DNA of 5,358 nt from Alistipes sp. (lineage in GTDB: Bacteria > Bacteroidota > Bacteroidia > Bacteroidales > Rikenellaceae). The stretch lies in assembly GCA_017391185.1 (NCBI GenBank), contig JAFOZN010000297.1, forward strand, positions 1 through 5,358. The letters are read 5' to 3'. The notes under the pieces were generated by a model that did not search any database, was not told the DNA's origin, and saw only the letters and a program-made list of their open reading frames with translations. This document shows positions 1 through 5,358 of this stretch, piece by piece; the first letter of the stretch is position 1; the number at the start of each line of letters is the position of its first letter. A program made the translations under genes and the position numbers.

Positions 1-339
1 GAATGCCAATGCGATCCACATCCAGATCGTATTTCCCATGAATGTGGGGAATGCGCAACCGACTAAGATGCCGTTGAAACCCCACAAACCCTCGTGGCCA
101 TCCTTCTCAGGCAAAGAGAGCAGATAGCCCGTAGCCGTAGAGACCATCAAACCGAGGAGTGCGCCCCATGCCACGTTGCAATTATCCGACATGCAGGCAC
201 CCCAAAAGATTCCAGCGATGAAGAAAAGTCCTGTCCAGGAGTTCCCCTGAAACATCACTTGGCCTGCACCTCTGAGCAGGACCTTCAGAAAGCCGAAGAG
301 CCCGCGATCAAAAAATGTTGATTGTAAGTTACTTGTCAT
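1..339 (-). CDS. Urea transporter, N-terminal part (runs off left edge)
   Basis: The first 113 codons of a membrane protein start at an ATG whose first base is 339, and the frame stays open to base 1. I read it as a urea transporter of the UT/Yut family, a channel-like inner-membrane protein that lets urea cross down its gradient. The supporting motifs are an early LRGAGQVMFQGN segment (residues 22-32) followed by TGLFF, and GLWGFNGILVG (about 84-94), both close to family signatures. Hydrophobic stretches at about 36-50, 57-75, 87-100 and 105 onward fit membrane segments. There is no cleavable signal peptide. The gene follows ureD in the same direction, so it probably feeds urea to the urease encoded upstream. 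No Shine-Dalgarno sequence is seen; the leader is A/T-rich and made of heptamer repeats. The rest of the protein lies outside the window. The family call is firm, the substrate follows from family plus context. Confidence 0.9.
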   Translation of the reverse strand, partial: MTSNLQSTFFDRGLFGFLKVLLRGAGQVMFQGNSWTGLFFIAGIFWGACMSDNCNVAWGALLGLMVSTATGYLLSLPEKDGHEGLWGFNGILVGCAFPTFMGNTIWMWIALAF

Positions 340-342
340 AAA

Positions 343-356
343 TTTTGAATTTTGAA
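343..356. repeat. Two-copy heptamer tract (TTTTGAA) before the transporter start
   Basis: Two perfect tandem copies of TTTTGAA (plus strand) occupy 343-349 and 350-356, and end four bases from the transporter ATG. A single further copy lies at 438-444, on the other side of the gap. The same unit occurs four times in tandem at the ureB 3' end. On the transcript it reads as the CAAAATT-rich leader of the transporter, where a ribosome binding site would be expected. Confidence 0.75.
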
Positions 357-375
357 CTGACGCTGCGGAGCGAGA

Positions 376-454
376 GCAGAGGGTGCTTGCACACTTTGCC
401 GAGCCGCGAGGAAGAAACGCCGATTCATTCGGCGTAATTTTGAACACCCTCTGC
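376..454. repeat. Perfect 10-bp inverted repeat in the ureD-transporter gap
   Basis: GCAGAGGGTG at 376-385 is the exact reverse complement of CACCCTCTGC at 445-454, and encloses 59 bases. The right arm touches the ureD stop codon at 455-457. The left arm can instead pair locally: 376-386 with 389-399 forms an 11-position stem with one mismatch and one G-T pair around a 2-base turn. In RNA the two pairings exclude each other, because both use 376-385. The inverted repeat is seen directly; any role as terminus of a mobile repeat or as a switch is inference. Confidence 0.6.
417..435. repeat. 7-bp perfect hairpin, possible weak terminator
   Basis: ACGCCGA (417-423) and TCGGCGT (429-435) form a perfect 7-bp stem with a 5-base loop. 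It lies about 20 bases past the ureD stop. On the minus-strand transcript the stem is followed by UUCUUCC, too broken a U-run for a convincing intrinsic terminator. It could attenuate read-through into the transporter gene or simply be the core of a repeat element. Confidence 0.45.
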
Positions 455-1339
455 CTATCTCCATCTAAACTCCTCAGGCAGAGGCTTGCCTTTGACACAA
501 AGCCTTACCAAAGAGCAGAATCTTCTCACCTCGTCTTTAACATCTATACTACTCACGCCCAAGACTTTGAGTTGCAAGCCGCAAGCGTTGGGCAGTCGCC
601 CTACGCCCGACATAAGCTGCTGGGAGAAGTGGTTTTGGCTCAGATGATATATCTCATCGGCAAGGTTTTGTGGCGTGAGTACCACCACGCTTGCCCAAAT
701 ATCATATCTGCCCATTATGCCTACGCTTTGGGGCGAGAGGGTGTGGGGTGATATTATCATGCGCTCCGAGAAGAGTAACTTTTCGTCAATGCCCGTAGCG
801 CGACTTTGCAGATTCAGCTCCCCAAACTCGAAACTCTCACCATGAAATTTACGCCCCGAAAAGTATATCTCTGCCCAGAGTAGTGTTGCCGAAGGCGAGA
901 TTGTGATGTGCGTATGGTTGAGGAATCTACTCCCCCGACAAGGTATGGTCGGTTGGGGCAGATACTCCAAATAAGCCTCATCCTCCAAGCGAATATAGGT
1001 CCGCATCTGAGCCGAGCCTCCGTTCATCTCTGCAACTTTTGTTGCAGCGCCTGTCGAGATGTGCGCCATCGCCCCACGCTTTAGGCTAAAATGCTGCTCA
1101 AAGCTATCTGAGGAGAGGATTGGCCCTCCCGAAGAGAGAATATAGACGCATGGCAAGAGGGGCATTTCCCGATCAAAATATAACTCTTGTTGCACGATTA
1201 GGGGTGCGCGCCTCTCCCAATGGCGCATTATGCTGCGCCCTTGGCCGTTGAGCTCGAAGCCCAAATTTAGGAATCCTCGCCTATGTGACGGTGGCCTCGA
1301 TGTGGGCTTTTGGCTATGGTTGAAGAGTATCTGCTCCAT
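455..1339 (-). CDS. ureD: Urease accessory protein UreD (UreH)
   Basis: UreD is the scaffold that docks on the apo-urease and, with UreF and UreG, passes nickel to the active site. From the ATG beginning at 1339 it has 294 residues, slightly long for the family. Recognisable family blocks are LGFELNGQGRS (26-36), the RAPLIVQQELYFD strand region (44-56), YILSSGGPI (67-74), ISTGAATKV (94-102), LEYLPQPTIPCRGSRF (124-139), LLWAEIYFSGRKFHGESF (153-170) and the C-terminal half starting near 203. It is a divergent member: the usual PPGG and GGD turns read SSGG and SSD. The start overlaps the ureG stop as TGATG, suggesting translational coupling; a GTG one codon upstream (1342) is an alternative start. 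It ends with TAG and is followed by the repeat-bearing gap. Function rests on family blocks plus position in the cluster. Confidence 0.93.
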   Translation of the reverse strand: MEQILFNHSQKPTSRPPSHRRGFLNLGFELNGQGRSIMRHWERRAPLIVQQELYFDREMPLLPCVYILSSGGPILSSDSFEQHFSLKRGAMAHISTGAATKVAEMNGGSAQMRTYIRLEDEAYLEYLPQPTIPCRGSRFLNHTHITISPSATLLWAEIYFSGRKFHGESFEFGELNLQSRATGIDEKLLFSERMIISPHTLSPQSVGIMGRYDIWASVVVLTPQNLADEIYHLSQNHFSQQLMSGVGRLPNACGLQLKVLGVSSIDVKDEVRRFCSLVRLCVKGKPLPEEFRWR

Positions 1340-1962
1340 CACTTTTTCATGTCGAAGAGGGCCATGTGGCGTATCAAGTCGGTAAGCTCTTGGATACCTT
1401 CGCCCGTAAAACAGTTGGTCATCACAAACGGCTTCTCTCCGCGCATGGCCTTAGAGTCCTCGCGCATCACATCGAGCGAAGCCTTGACATAGGGCGCAAG
1501 GTCGGTTTTGTTGATTACCAGAATATCCGAGTGTGAGATACCAGGCCCATCCTTGCGGGGTATCTTGTCGCCCGCCGCCACATCTATCACATAGATGAAG
1601 AAATCGACCAGCGCGGGGCTGAATGTGAGCGTGAGGTTATCCCCTCCCGACTCGATGAGGAGTATGTCGGCATCGGGGAAGCGAGACTCCATCTCCTCTA
1701 CGGCACTCAGATTCATCGAGGGATCCTCTCTGACGGCTGTGTGGGGGCATGCACCCGTCTCCACACCTATGATACGCTCCTCGGAGAGTATGCCTTTGAG
1801 GATTTTGCGTACGTGTTTGGCGTCTTCGGTGGTGACCACATCGTTGGTGATAATGAGCACTTTATAGCCCATATCTATCAGGCGCGGTGTGATGGCCTCT
1901 ATGATGGCTGTTTTGCCCGATCCCACAGGCCCGCCTATACCTATTCTGCAAGTGTTACTCAT
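1339..1962 (-). CDS. ureG: Urease accessory GTPase UreG
   Basis: UreG is the cytoplasmic SIMIBI-class GTPase whose GTP hydrolysis drives nickel delivery to urease. At 207 residues it has the usual family length. All key motifs are visible: P-loop GGPVGSGKT (10-18), the nickel-binding Cys-Pro-His at 72-74 inside VETGACPHTAVRED, the ESGGDNL block (104-110) that follows a hydrophobic strand, and the guanine-specificity motif NKTD (151-154). The family usually reads VETGGCPH; here an alanine precedes the Cys. The start is ATG at 1962, 18 nt after the ureF stop, with an A-rich leader containing AAAGAG as the only possible ribosome-binding signal. It ends in TGA overlapping the ureD start. This is the most conserved accessory protein of the set and the assignment is very secure. 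Confidence 0.98.
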   Translation of the reverse strand: MSNTCRIGIGGPVGSGKTAIIEAITPRLIDMGYKVLIITNDVVTTEDAKHVRKILKGILSEERIIGVETGACPHTAVREDPSMNLSAVEEMESRFPDADILLIESGGDNLTLTFSPALVDFFIYVIDVAAGDKIPRKDGPGISHSDILVINKTDLAPYVKASLDVMREDSKAMRGEKPFVMTNCFTGEGIQELTDLIRHMALFDMKK

Positions 1963-1980
1963 GCTCTTTTTTTGAATTAT

Positions 1981-2667
1981 TTAGTTCATAAACATCCTCA
2001 TCTCTCCCCTCTCGTGGAGTGAAGAGAAGATATCTGCCTGAGGTGCAAAAGATTGCATCTGACTAAGGCTCAGGCCGCTAATGTGGGCAAACTGCTCATC
2101 TGCCGAGTGGCTCAACTCTTGCAGGATGCGTTGTGTGGTCAGATGCGAGATCCTGACACAACGCAATGCGGCATTGAGTACGATGCTGAGCGAGCCGTAG
2201 CTCTGTGCCACAAACAACTCCCTCTGGCCTAAGCCCGCAGCGCTGAACAAAAGTGCCTGCGATATGGCGTGGTTGCCCGATGTTAAGCCTTGTTTTACTC
2301 GCTCTGCCCAGCTTATTAGTAGCTCCTCTTCGGGCATCAAGATAAGGCTTAGCTCGGCGAGTTTGCGCCCCATGCGAGTGGACATGAGACGTTGCTCGGC
2401 TGAGAGTTTACAAGCCGTAAGCTCCCTGTCGGCAAGCAGAGCCTCCTCTATGTTGCCTTTGCGCAGAGTGTGCAGCGCAGCTACGCAATCGCTCTTGAGC
2501 ATCTGATTGAGCGTGGCTTGGGCATAGCTCTTGAGCGTTGGCTCGTCCTCTACTACGCCGTATCCCGCTGCACTCTCCAACGCTGCCGAGAAGGAGAATC
2601 CTCCCACGGGCAGAGCCGAGTCGCAAAACTGCACCAGATGCCATAGTTTACCTGTCGCATCACTCAT
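1981..2667 (-). CDS. ureF: Urease accessory protein UreF
   Basis: UreF is an all-helical protein that bridges UreD and UreG in the activation complex and is thought to gate GTP hydrolysis. The product has 228 residues, a normal length. Family features are the N-terminal FCDSALPVGGFSFSAALE block (14-31), the helix around SGNHAISQALLFSAAGLG (130-147), NAALRCVRISHLTTQRIL (165-182) with its conserved small-residue/Arg pattern, and a C-terminal SSLHERGEMRMF (215-226), matching the usual His-Glu-Arg ending near the C terminus. The ATG at 2667 overlaps the ureE stop by 8 nt (ATGAGTGA), which fits translational coupling. It ends in TAA 18 nt before ureG. No frameshift or missing block is seen. Confidence 0.96.
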   Translation of the reverse strand: MSDATGKLWHLVQFCDSALPVGGFSFSAALESAAGYGVVEDEPTLKSYAQATLNQMLKSDCVAALHTLRKGNIEEALLADRELTACKLSAEQRLMSTRMGRKLAELSLILMPEEELLISWAERVKQGLTSGNHAISQALLFSAAGLGQRELFVAQSYGSLSIVLNAALRCVRISHLTTQRILQELSHSADEQFAHISGLSLSQMQSFAPQADIFSSLHERGEMRMFMN

Positions 2668-3205
2668 GGCTGTGGCGGTGTTGCTCTACTGAGCCTAAGA
2701 GTCGGCGCACCTCATTGGGTGAGAGGTGGGGAAGCAACTCTTCGGCTGGGGTAAATGAGTAGCTGACAAATGGGAAATGGTGGGTGCTGATGACACTCTG
2801 CATCACCTTCCGATCTACCGTCATCGGCACATATATCTTATTCTCTTTGACCACCGCAGGCCAATGCTGATTACCCAGAGCGTGGCCTATCTCCACCGCC
2901 AACGAGATAATCTCGGTGGGGGTGAGTAGAGTTATATCACTCAGATCGAGCGTCATGATCTGACTCAGCTTTAGACGTATTGCCACGATGCGCCCAGCCT
3001 CGGCATAGAGTATATCTCCATCCTTTATGGGGGTGTGACGCCTCAGGGCAATGGCATACTCCTCTCCACTCTCGGAGCGAGCCAAAAAGCGACTGCGCTG
3101 AGCCTGCCACTCCTCCAAGTCGATATACTCGACTTGGGAAGTGGCAGAGCGCTCTCTCCACTCCGAGGAGTGCAGATTGCCTATGATCTCTTTGAAAATC
3201 TCCAT
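2660..3205 (-). CDS. ureE: Urease nickel metallochaperone UreE
   Basis: UreE is the dimeric cytoplasmic protein that collects nickel and hands it to UreG. I choose the ATG at 3205, 11 nt after the ureC stop, giving 181 residues beginning MEIFKEIIGNL, as expected for the family's N-terminal domain. The same frame is open back to 3274, but that would add 23 residues inside the ureC 3' end. The N-terminal peptide-binding domain covers roughly 1-85; the metal-binding domain follows, with GHALGNQHWP (107-116) corresponding to the conserved GNRH block. His114 is the likely nickel ligand at the dimer interface. The C terminus carries only a short histidine cluster (HRHSHE, 176-181), not the long His-rich tail of Klebsiella UreE, so nickel storage is probably limited. 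The stop overlaps the ureF start. Confidence 0.94.
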   Translation of the reverse strand: MEIFKEIIGNLHSSEWRERSATSQVEYIDLEEWQAQRSRFLARSESGEEYAIALRRHTPIKDGDILYAEAGRIVAIRLKLSQIMTLDLSDITLLTPTEIISLAVEIGHALGNQHWPAVVKENKIYVPMTVDRKVMQSVISTHHFPFVSYSFTPAEELLPHLSPNEVRRLLGSVEQHRHSHE

Positions 3206-3216
3206 ACGCTGAGTCG

Positions 3217-4935
3217 TTAGCTGAAGAAGTAGAGCTGCGCCAGAGAGGCCTTCTCGATAGGCTTGGCCGAACATTTTATGCCGTTGATCATCACCTCGAA
3301 GGTCTCTGGATTGACATCTATCTGAGGCATCTTAGAGTTGAGTACCATGTTGCCTTTGGTGATTTGGCGTGTACGGCATACGGGCAATACCTCGCGCTGC
3401 AAATTGAGGCGGCGTTTTATATCGCACTCGATGGCTGCCTGAGAGACAAACGAGATGCAGGTATCTTTTAGGCTACGCCCGAAGGCTCCAAACATAGGGC
3501 GATAGAAACAAGGCTGAGGCGTAGGCAATGATGCATTCGGATCGCCCATATTTGCCCAATTTATAGCTCCACCCTTGATCACCAACTTTGGCTTTGCCCC
3601 GAAGAATTGTGGCTCCCACAAGACCAAATCGGCAACTTTGCCCTTGGCGATAGAGCCGATGTAGTCCGAAACGCCAAATGTTATGGCAGGGTTGATTGTG
3701 ATCTTGGCCAAGTAACGCAAGACACGGAAATTATCGTTCTCAGGGCTGTCCTCTTTCAGGCGACCAAACTCACCCTTCATATAGGATGCCATCTGGAAGG
3801 CTCTCAAGAACGACTCTCCCACTCGGCCCATAGCCTGAGAGTCGGATGATATCATCGAGAGTATTCCCAAATCGTGCATGATGTTCTCAGCGGCCTGAGT
3901 GGCAGGGCGCACACGGCTCTCGGCAAAGGCCACATCGGAAGGGATCTGAGGATTGAGGTTGTGGCACACCATAATCATATCGAAGAGCTCCGCCTGAGAG
4001 TTTATGCCATAGGGCAGAGTCGGATTGGTCGATGAGGGCAAGACAAATGGCATTGAGGCCACTTTCAACAAATCTGGAGCGTGACCACCGCCCGCACCCT
4101 CGGTGTGATAGGTGTGGATGGTGCGTCCATCTATGGCGGCGATAGTATCCTCTACGTATCCACCCTCGTTGAGCGTATCGGTGTGGATTGCCACCTGCAC
4201 ATCGAACTCTTCGGCAACCCTCATCGTAGAGCGTATTGCACCAGGGGTTGAGCCCCAATCCTCGTGAATCTTCAATCCGCACGCTCCCGCCTTGACCTGC
4301 TCGGCTACTGAGGCCTCAACAGAGCAGTTACCTTTGCCGAGCAAACCGATATTTACGGGTAGATCCTCTACGGATTTGAGCATCATCTCGATATTCCACT
4401 TGCCCGAAGTGATGGTGGTGCCGTTGGAGCCATCGGTAGGGCCTATGCCACCGCCAAAGAGGGTGGTGATACCGTTGCTCAGCGAAGCGTAAGCCTGCTG
4501 AGGCGAGATCATGTGTACGTGGCCATCTATAGCGCCTGCCGTAAGTATCAGATGCTCGCCTGAGATGGCATCTGTCGAAGCTCCCGTCACCAGACATGGA
4601 TCTACGCCCGACATGGTGTTGGGGTTGCCCGATTTGCCGATTCCTGCTATCTTACCATCCTTGATTCCCACATCGGCCTTCACTACGCCCAACAGAGGGT
4701 CGAGCACTGTTACGTTGGTAATCACTATATCGAGCGACCCTTGCTCCGAGGTGATGGTGTTGGCAAGGCCCATGCCGTCACGCAAAGTCTTACCTCCTCC
4801 ATACACCACCTCATCGCCATAGCGGCGCAGGTCGCGCTCGATCTCTATATAAAGGTCTGTATCGCCCAAGCGGATCTTGTCGCCTACCGTAGGGCCGAAT
4901 AGGTTGTTATTCTCTTGTCGTGTTATTGTAGCCAT
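3217..4935 (-). CDS. ureC: Urease alpha (catalytic) subunit UreC
   Basis: This is the catalytic subunit, an amidohydrolase-superfamily barrel that hydrolyses urea at a dinickel site (EC 3.5.1.5), in the cytoplasm. The 572-residue length is typical. Counting against Klebsiella UreC with a constant offset of +5, all key residues are present: His139 and His141 (DGHVH), carbamylated Lys222 with His224 and Asp226 (GLKIHEDWG), His251 (VAIHTD), His277 (YHTEGAGGGHAPD), flap Cys324-His325 (MVCHN), Arg341 and Asp365 (SSDSQAMGRVGE). The N-terminal FGPTVGDKIRLGDTDL block (13-28) is also standard. The C terminus reads LAQLYFFS, where the family more often has LAQRYFLF. The ATG at 4935 follows the ureB stop by 12 nt with no clear Shine-Dalgarno sequence. 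The protein should be an active urease once nickel is loaded. Confidence 0.99.
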   Translation of the reverse strand: MATITRQENNNLFGPTVGDKIRLGDTDLYIEIERDLRRYGDEVVYGGGKTLRDGMGLANTITSEQGSLDIVITNVTVLDPLLGVVKADVGIKDGKIAGIGKSGNPNTMSGVDPCLVTGASTDAISGEHLILTAGAIDGHVHMISPQQAYASLSNGITTLFGGGIGPTDGSNGTTITSGKWNIEMMLKSVEDLPVNIGLLGKGNCSVEASVAEQVKAGACGLKIHEDWGSTPGAIRSTMRVAEEFDVQVAIHTDTLNEGGYVEDTIAAIDGRTIHTYHTEGAGGGHAPDLLKVASMPFVLPSSTNPTLPYGINSQAELFDMIMVCHNLNPQIPSDVAFAESRVRPATQAAENIMHDLGILSMISSDSQAMGRVGESFLRAFQMASYMKGEFGRLKEDSPENDNFRVLRYLAKITINPAITFGVSDYIGSIAKGKVADLVLWEPQFFGAKPKLVIKGGAINWANMGDPNASLPTPQPCFYRPMFGAFGRSLKDTCISFVSQAAIECDIKRRLNLQREVLPVCRTRQITKGNMVLNSKMPQIDVNPETFEVMINGIKCSAKPIEKASLAQLYFFS

Positions 4936-4947
4936 TGGTTTTAGAGT

Positions 4948-5358
4948 TTAATCATGATTTTGAATCTTGAATTTTGAATTTTGGATTTCATCCTTGAACC
5001 CCGCCTTGCGCATTGCTCTGAGGGCATGTGTGTGGCGAGGATAGTATGTCGGCTTGTCCTCTTGGCCTGTGTAGCCCATAACCAGATTGTTGAAACCTAT
5101 GACACGGCATTTACCTCCGTATGCGATGAGTTCAACCTCTTTTTCATCACCCGGCTCAAAACGTATGGCGGTGGTTGCTGGGATGTTCAGATGCATGCCG
5201 AATGCCGCCTCGCGGTCAAATTCCAGATAGCGATTCACCTCGAAGAAATGGAAATGAGAGCCCACCTGAATAGGTCTGTCGCCCGTGTTTTTCACTTTGA
5301 TGGTGGCGCATGGTCGGCAGGTGTTGTACTCTATGTCATCGTGGGCAAGTATCACCGC
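4948..5358 (-). CDS. ureB: Urease beta subunit UreB (5' end cut by right edge)
   Basis: The frame is open through the right edge, giving 136 visible residues of the urease beta subunit, a structural partner of UreC. The diagnostic block is [17 protein letters not shown], followed by [15 protein letters not shown] and [18 protein letters not shown]. The visible start ([12 protein letters not shown]) aligns just inside the family's MIPGE... beginning, so only a few codons are missing if the gene stands alone; alternatively it continues into a fused gamma domain, as in Helicobacter UreA. A GTG at 5355 is in frame but is probably internal. After the beta core comes an extension, [29 protein letters not shown], whose end resembles the Helicobacter type. 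The last dozen residues ([12 protein letters not shown]) are encoded by a heptamer repeat tract and look foreign to the family. It ends in TAA 12 nt before ureC. Confidence 0.95.
   Translation of the reverse strand, partial: AVILAHDDIEYNTCRPCATIKVKNTGDRPIQVGSHFHFFEVNRYLEFDREAAFGMHLNIPATTAIRFEPGDEKEVELIAYGGKCRVIGFNNLVMGYTGQEDKPTYYPRHTHALRAMRKAGFKDEIQNSKFKIQNHD
4958..4985. repeat. Four-copy heptamer tract inside the ureB 3' end
   Basis: Four tandem 7-bp units follow the pattern TTTTGAA on the plus strand: 4958-4964 (exact), 4965-4971 (one change, TCTTGAA), 4972-4978 (exact) and 4979-4985 (one change, TTTTGGA). The tract is read in the ureB frame and encodes the protein's last residues apart from His-Asp. 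The same unit occurs twice in tandem at 343-356 and singly at 438-444 and 1970-1976. Confidence 0.8.

Larger units (their letters stand above)
340..454 (-). other. Structured intergenic region between ureD and the urea transporter
   Basis: This 115-bp gap is the only sizeable non-coding stretch in the window. It begins directly after the ureD stop codon and ends directly at the transporter ATG. It holds a heptamer tract, a 7-bp hairpin, a perfect 10-bp inverted repeat and an imperfect 11-position stem. The middle, about 357-415, is G/C-rich, with A/T-rich heptamer tracts on either side. I found no Bacteroidota-type -7 motif (TAnnTTTG) upstream of the transporter on the minus strand, so a separate promoter is not supported. 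The region may be a dispersed repeat that landed between genes, or an RNA element tuning expression of the transporter relative to urease. The sequence alone does not decide. Confidence 0.5.

Noticed and set aside
94..321. 75-codon plus-strand open frame
   Set aside because: It is antisense to the urea transporter, whose minus-strand translation carries family motifs and hydrophobic segments.
417..441. Intrinsic terminator ending the urease transcript
   Set aside because: The stem is only 7 bp, and the tract after it is UUCUUCC on the minus strand and interrupted by AA on the plus strand. It is listed as a hairpin, with terminator function left open.
340..454. Separate promoter for the urea transporter
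   Set aside because: No TAnnTTTG -7 motif was found on the minus strand in the gap, and no sigma-70-like pair stood out.
383..751. 122-codon plus-strand open frame near the left end
   Set aside because: It lies antisense to ureD and the structured gap, has no recognisable domain, and ureD has clear family blocks on the other strand.
1340..1342. GTG one codon upstream as the ureD start
   Set aside because: The adjacent ATG gives the TGATG stop-start overlap typical of coupled genes. The GTG cannot be excluded but changes only one residue.
3206..3274. Longer UreE beginning at 3274
   Set aside because: The extra 23 residues overlap the ureC 3' end and do not resemble a UreE start; the ATG at 3205 follows the ureC stop by 11 nt and gives the expected N terminus.
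343..4985. CRISPR array or transposon ends
   Set aside because: The repeats are 7-bp tandem units without unique spacers, and no cas gene, transposase or target-site duplication is visible.
5353..5355. GTG as the ureB start
   Set aside because: The frame stays open upstream to the edge and the family's conserved beginning would be lost; the gene is more likely cut by the window.

Overview
The window is most of a urease gene cluster, with every gene on the minus strand, so transcription runs from the right edge to the left edge. Reading in that direction: ureB (urease beta subunit, 5' end cut by the right edge), ureC (catalytic alpha subunit, complete), ureE, ureF, ureG and ureD (nickel-insertion chaperones, all complete), a gap of about 115 bp that carries a structured repeat-like element, then the start of a urea transporter gene cut by the left edge. 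No gene is supported on the plus strand; the plus-strand open frames are antisense shadows.

The products form one pathway. The transporter admits urea, and UreB/UreC (with a gamma subunit or domain that must lie to the right of the window) hydrolyse it to ammonia and carbamate. UreE delivers nickel, and UreF, UreG and UreD form the GTP-dependent complex that assembles the carbamylated-lysine dinickel centre in UreC. Every expected metal ligand and catalytic residue can be found in UreC. Gene spacing is tight: 12 nt B-C, 11 nt C-E, 8-nt overlap E-F, 18 nt F-G and a TGATG overlap G-D. This points to a single transcript as far as ureD. The promoter should lie upstream of the right edge.

The likely host is a member of the Bacteroidota, possibly a gut or rumen Bacteroidales. 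The reasons are start sites without clear Shine-Dalgarno sequences and A/T-rich leaders, the B-C-E-F-G-D-transporter order, and heptameric TTTTGAA tracts at gene borders. This is inference and not firm; the UreB sequence also resembles the epsilonproteobacterial (Helicobacter) type.

The enzymology is ordinary. The unusual part is the short repeats. A heptamer tract (unit TTTTGAA on the plus strand) lies just upstream of the transporter start. A four-copy version is read as coding sequence at the 3' end of ureB, where it appears to supply the last dozen residues. The ureD-transporter gap also holds a perfect 10-bp inverted repeat, a 7-bp hairpin and a competing imperfect stem, and could be a dispersed repeat or an RNA regulatory element. 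I see no phage, CRISPR, insertion sequence, tRNA or rRNA, and no clear sign of a wholly new system.
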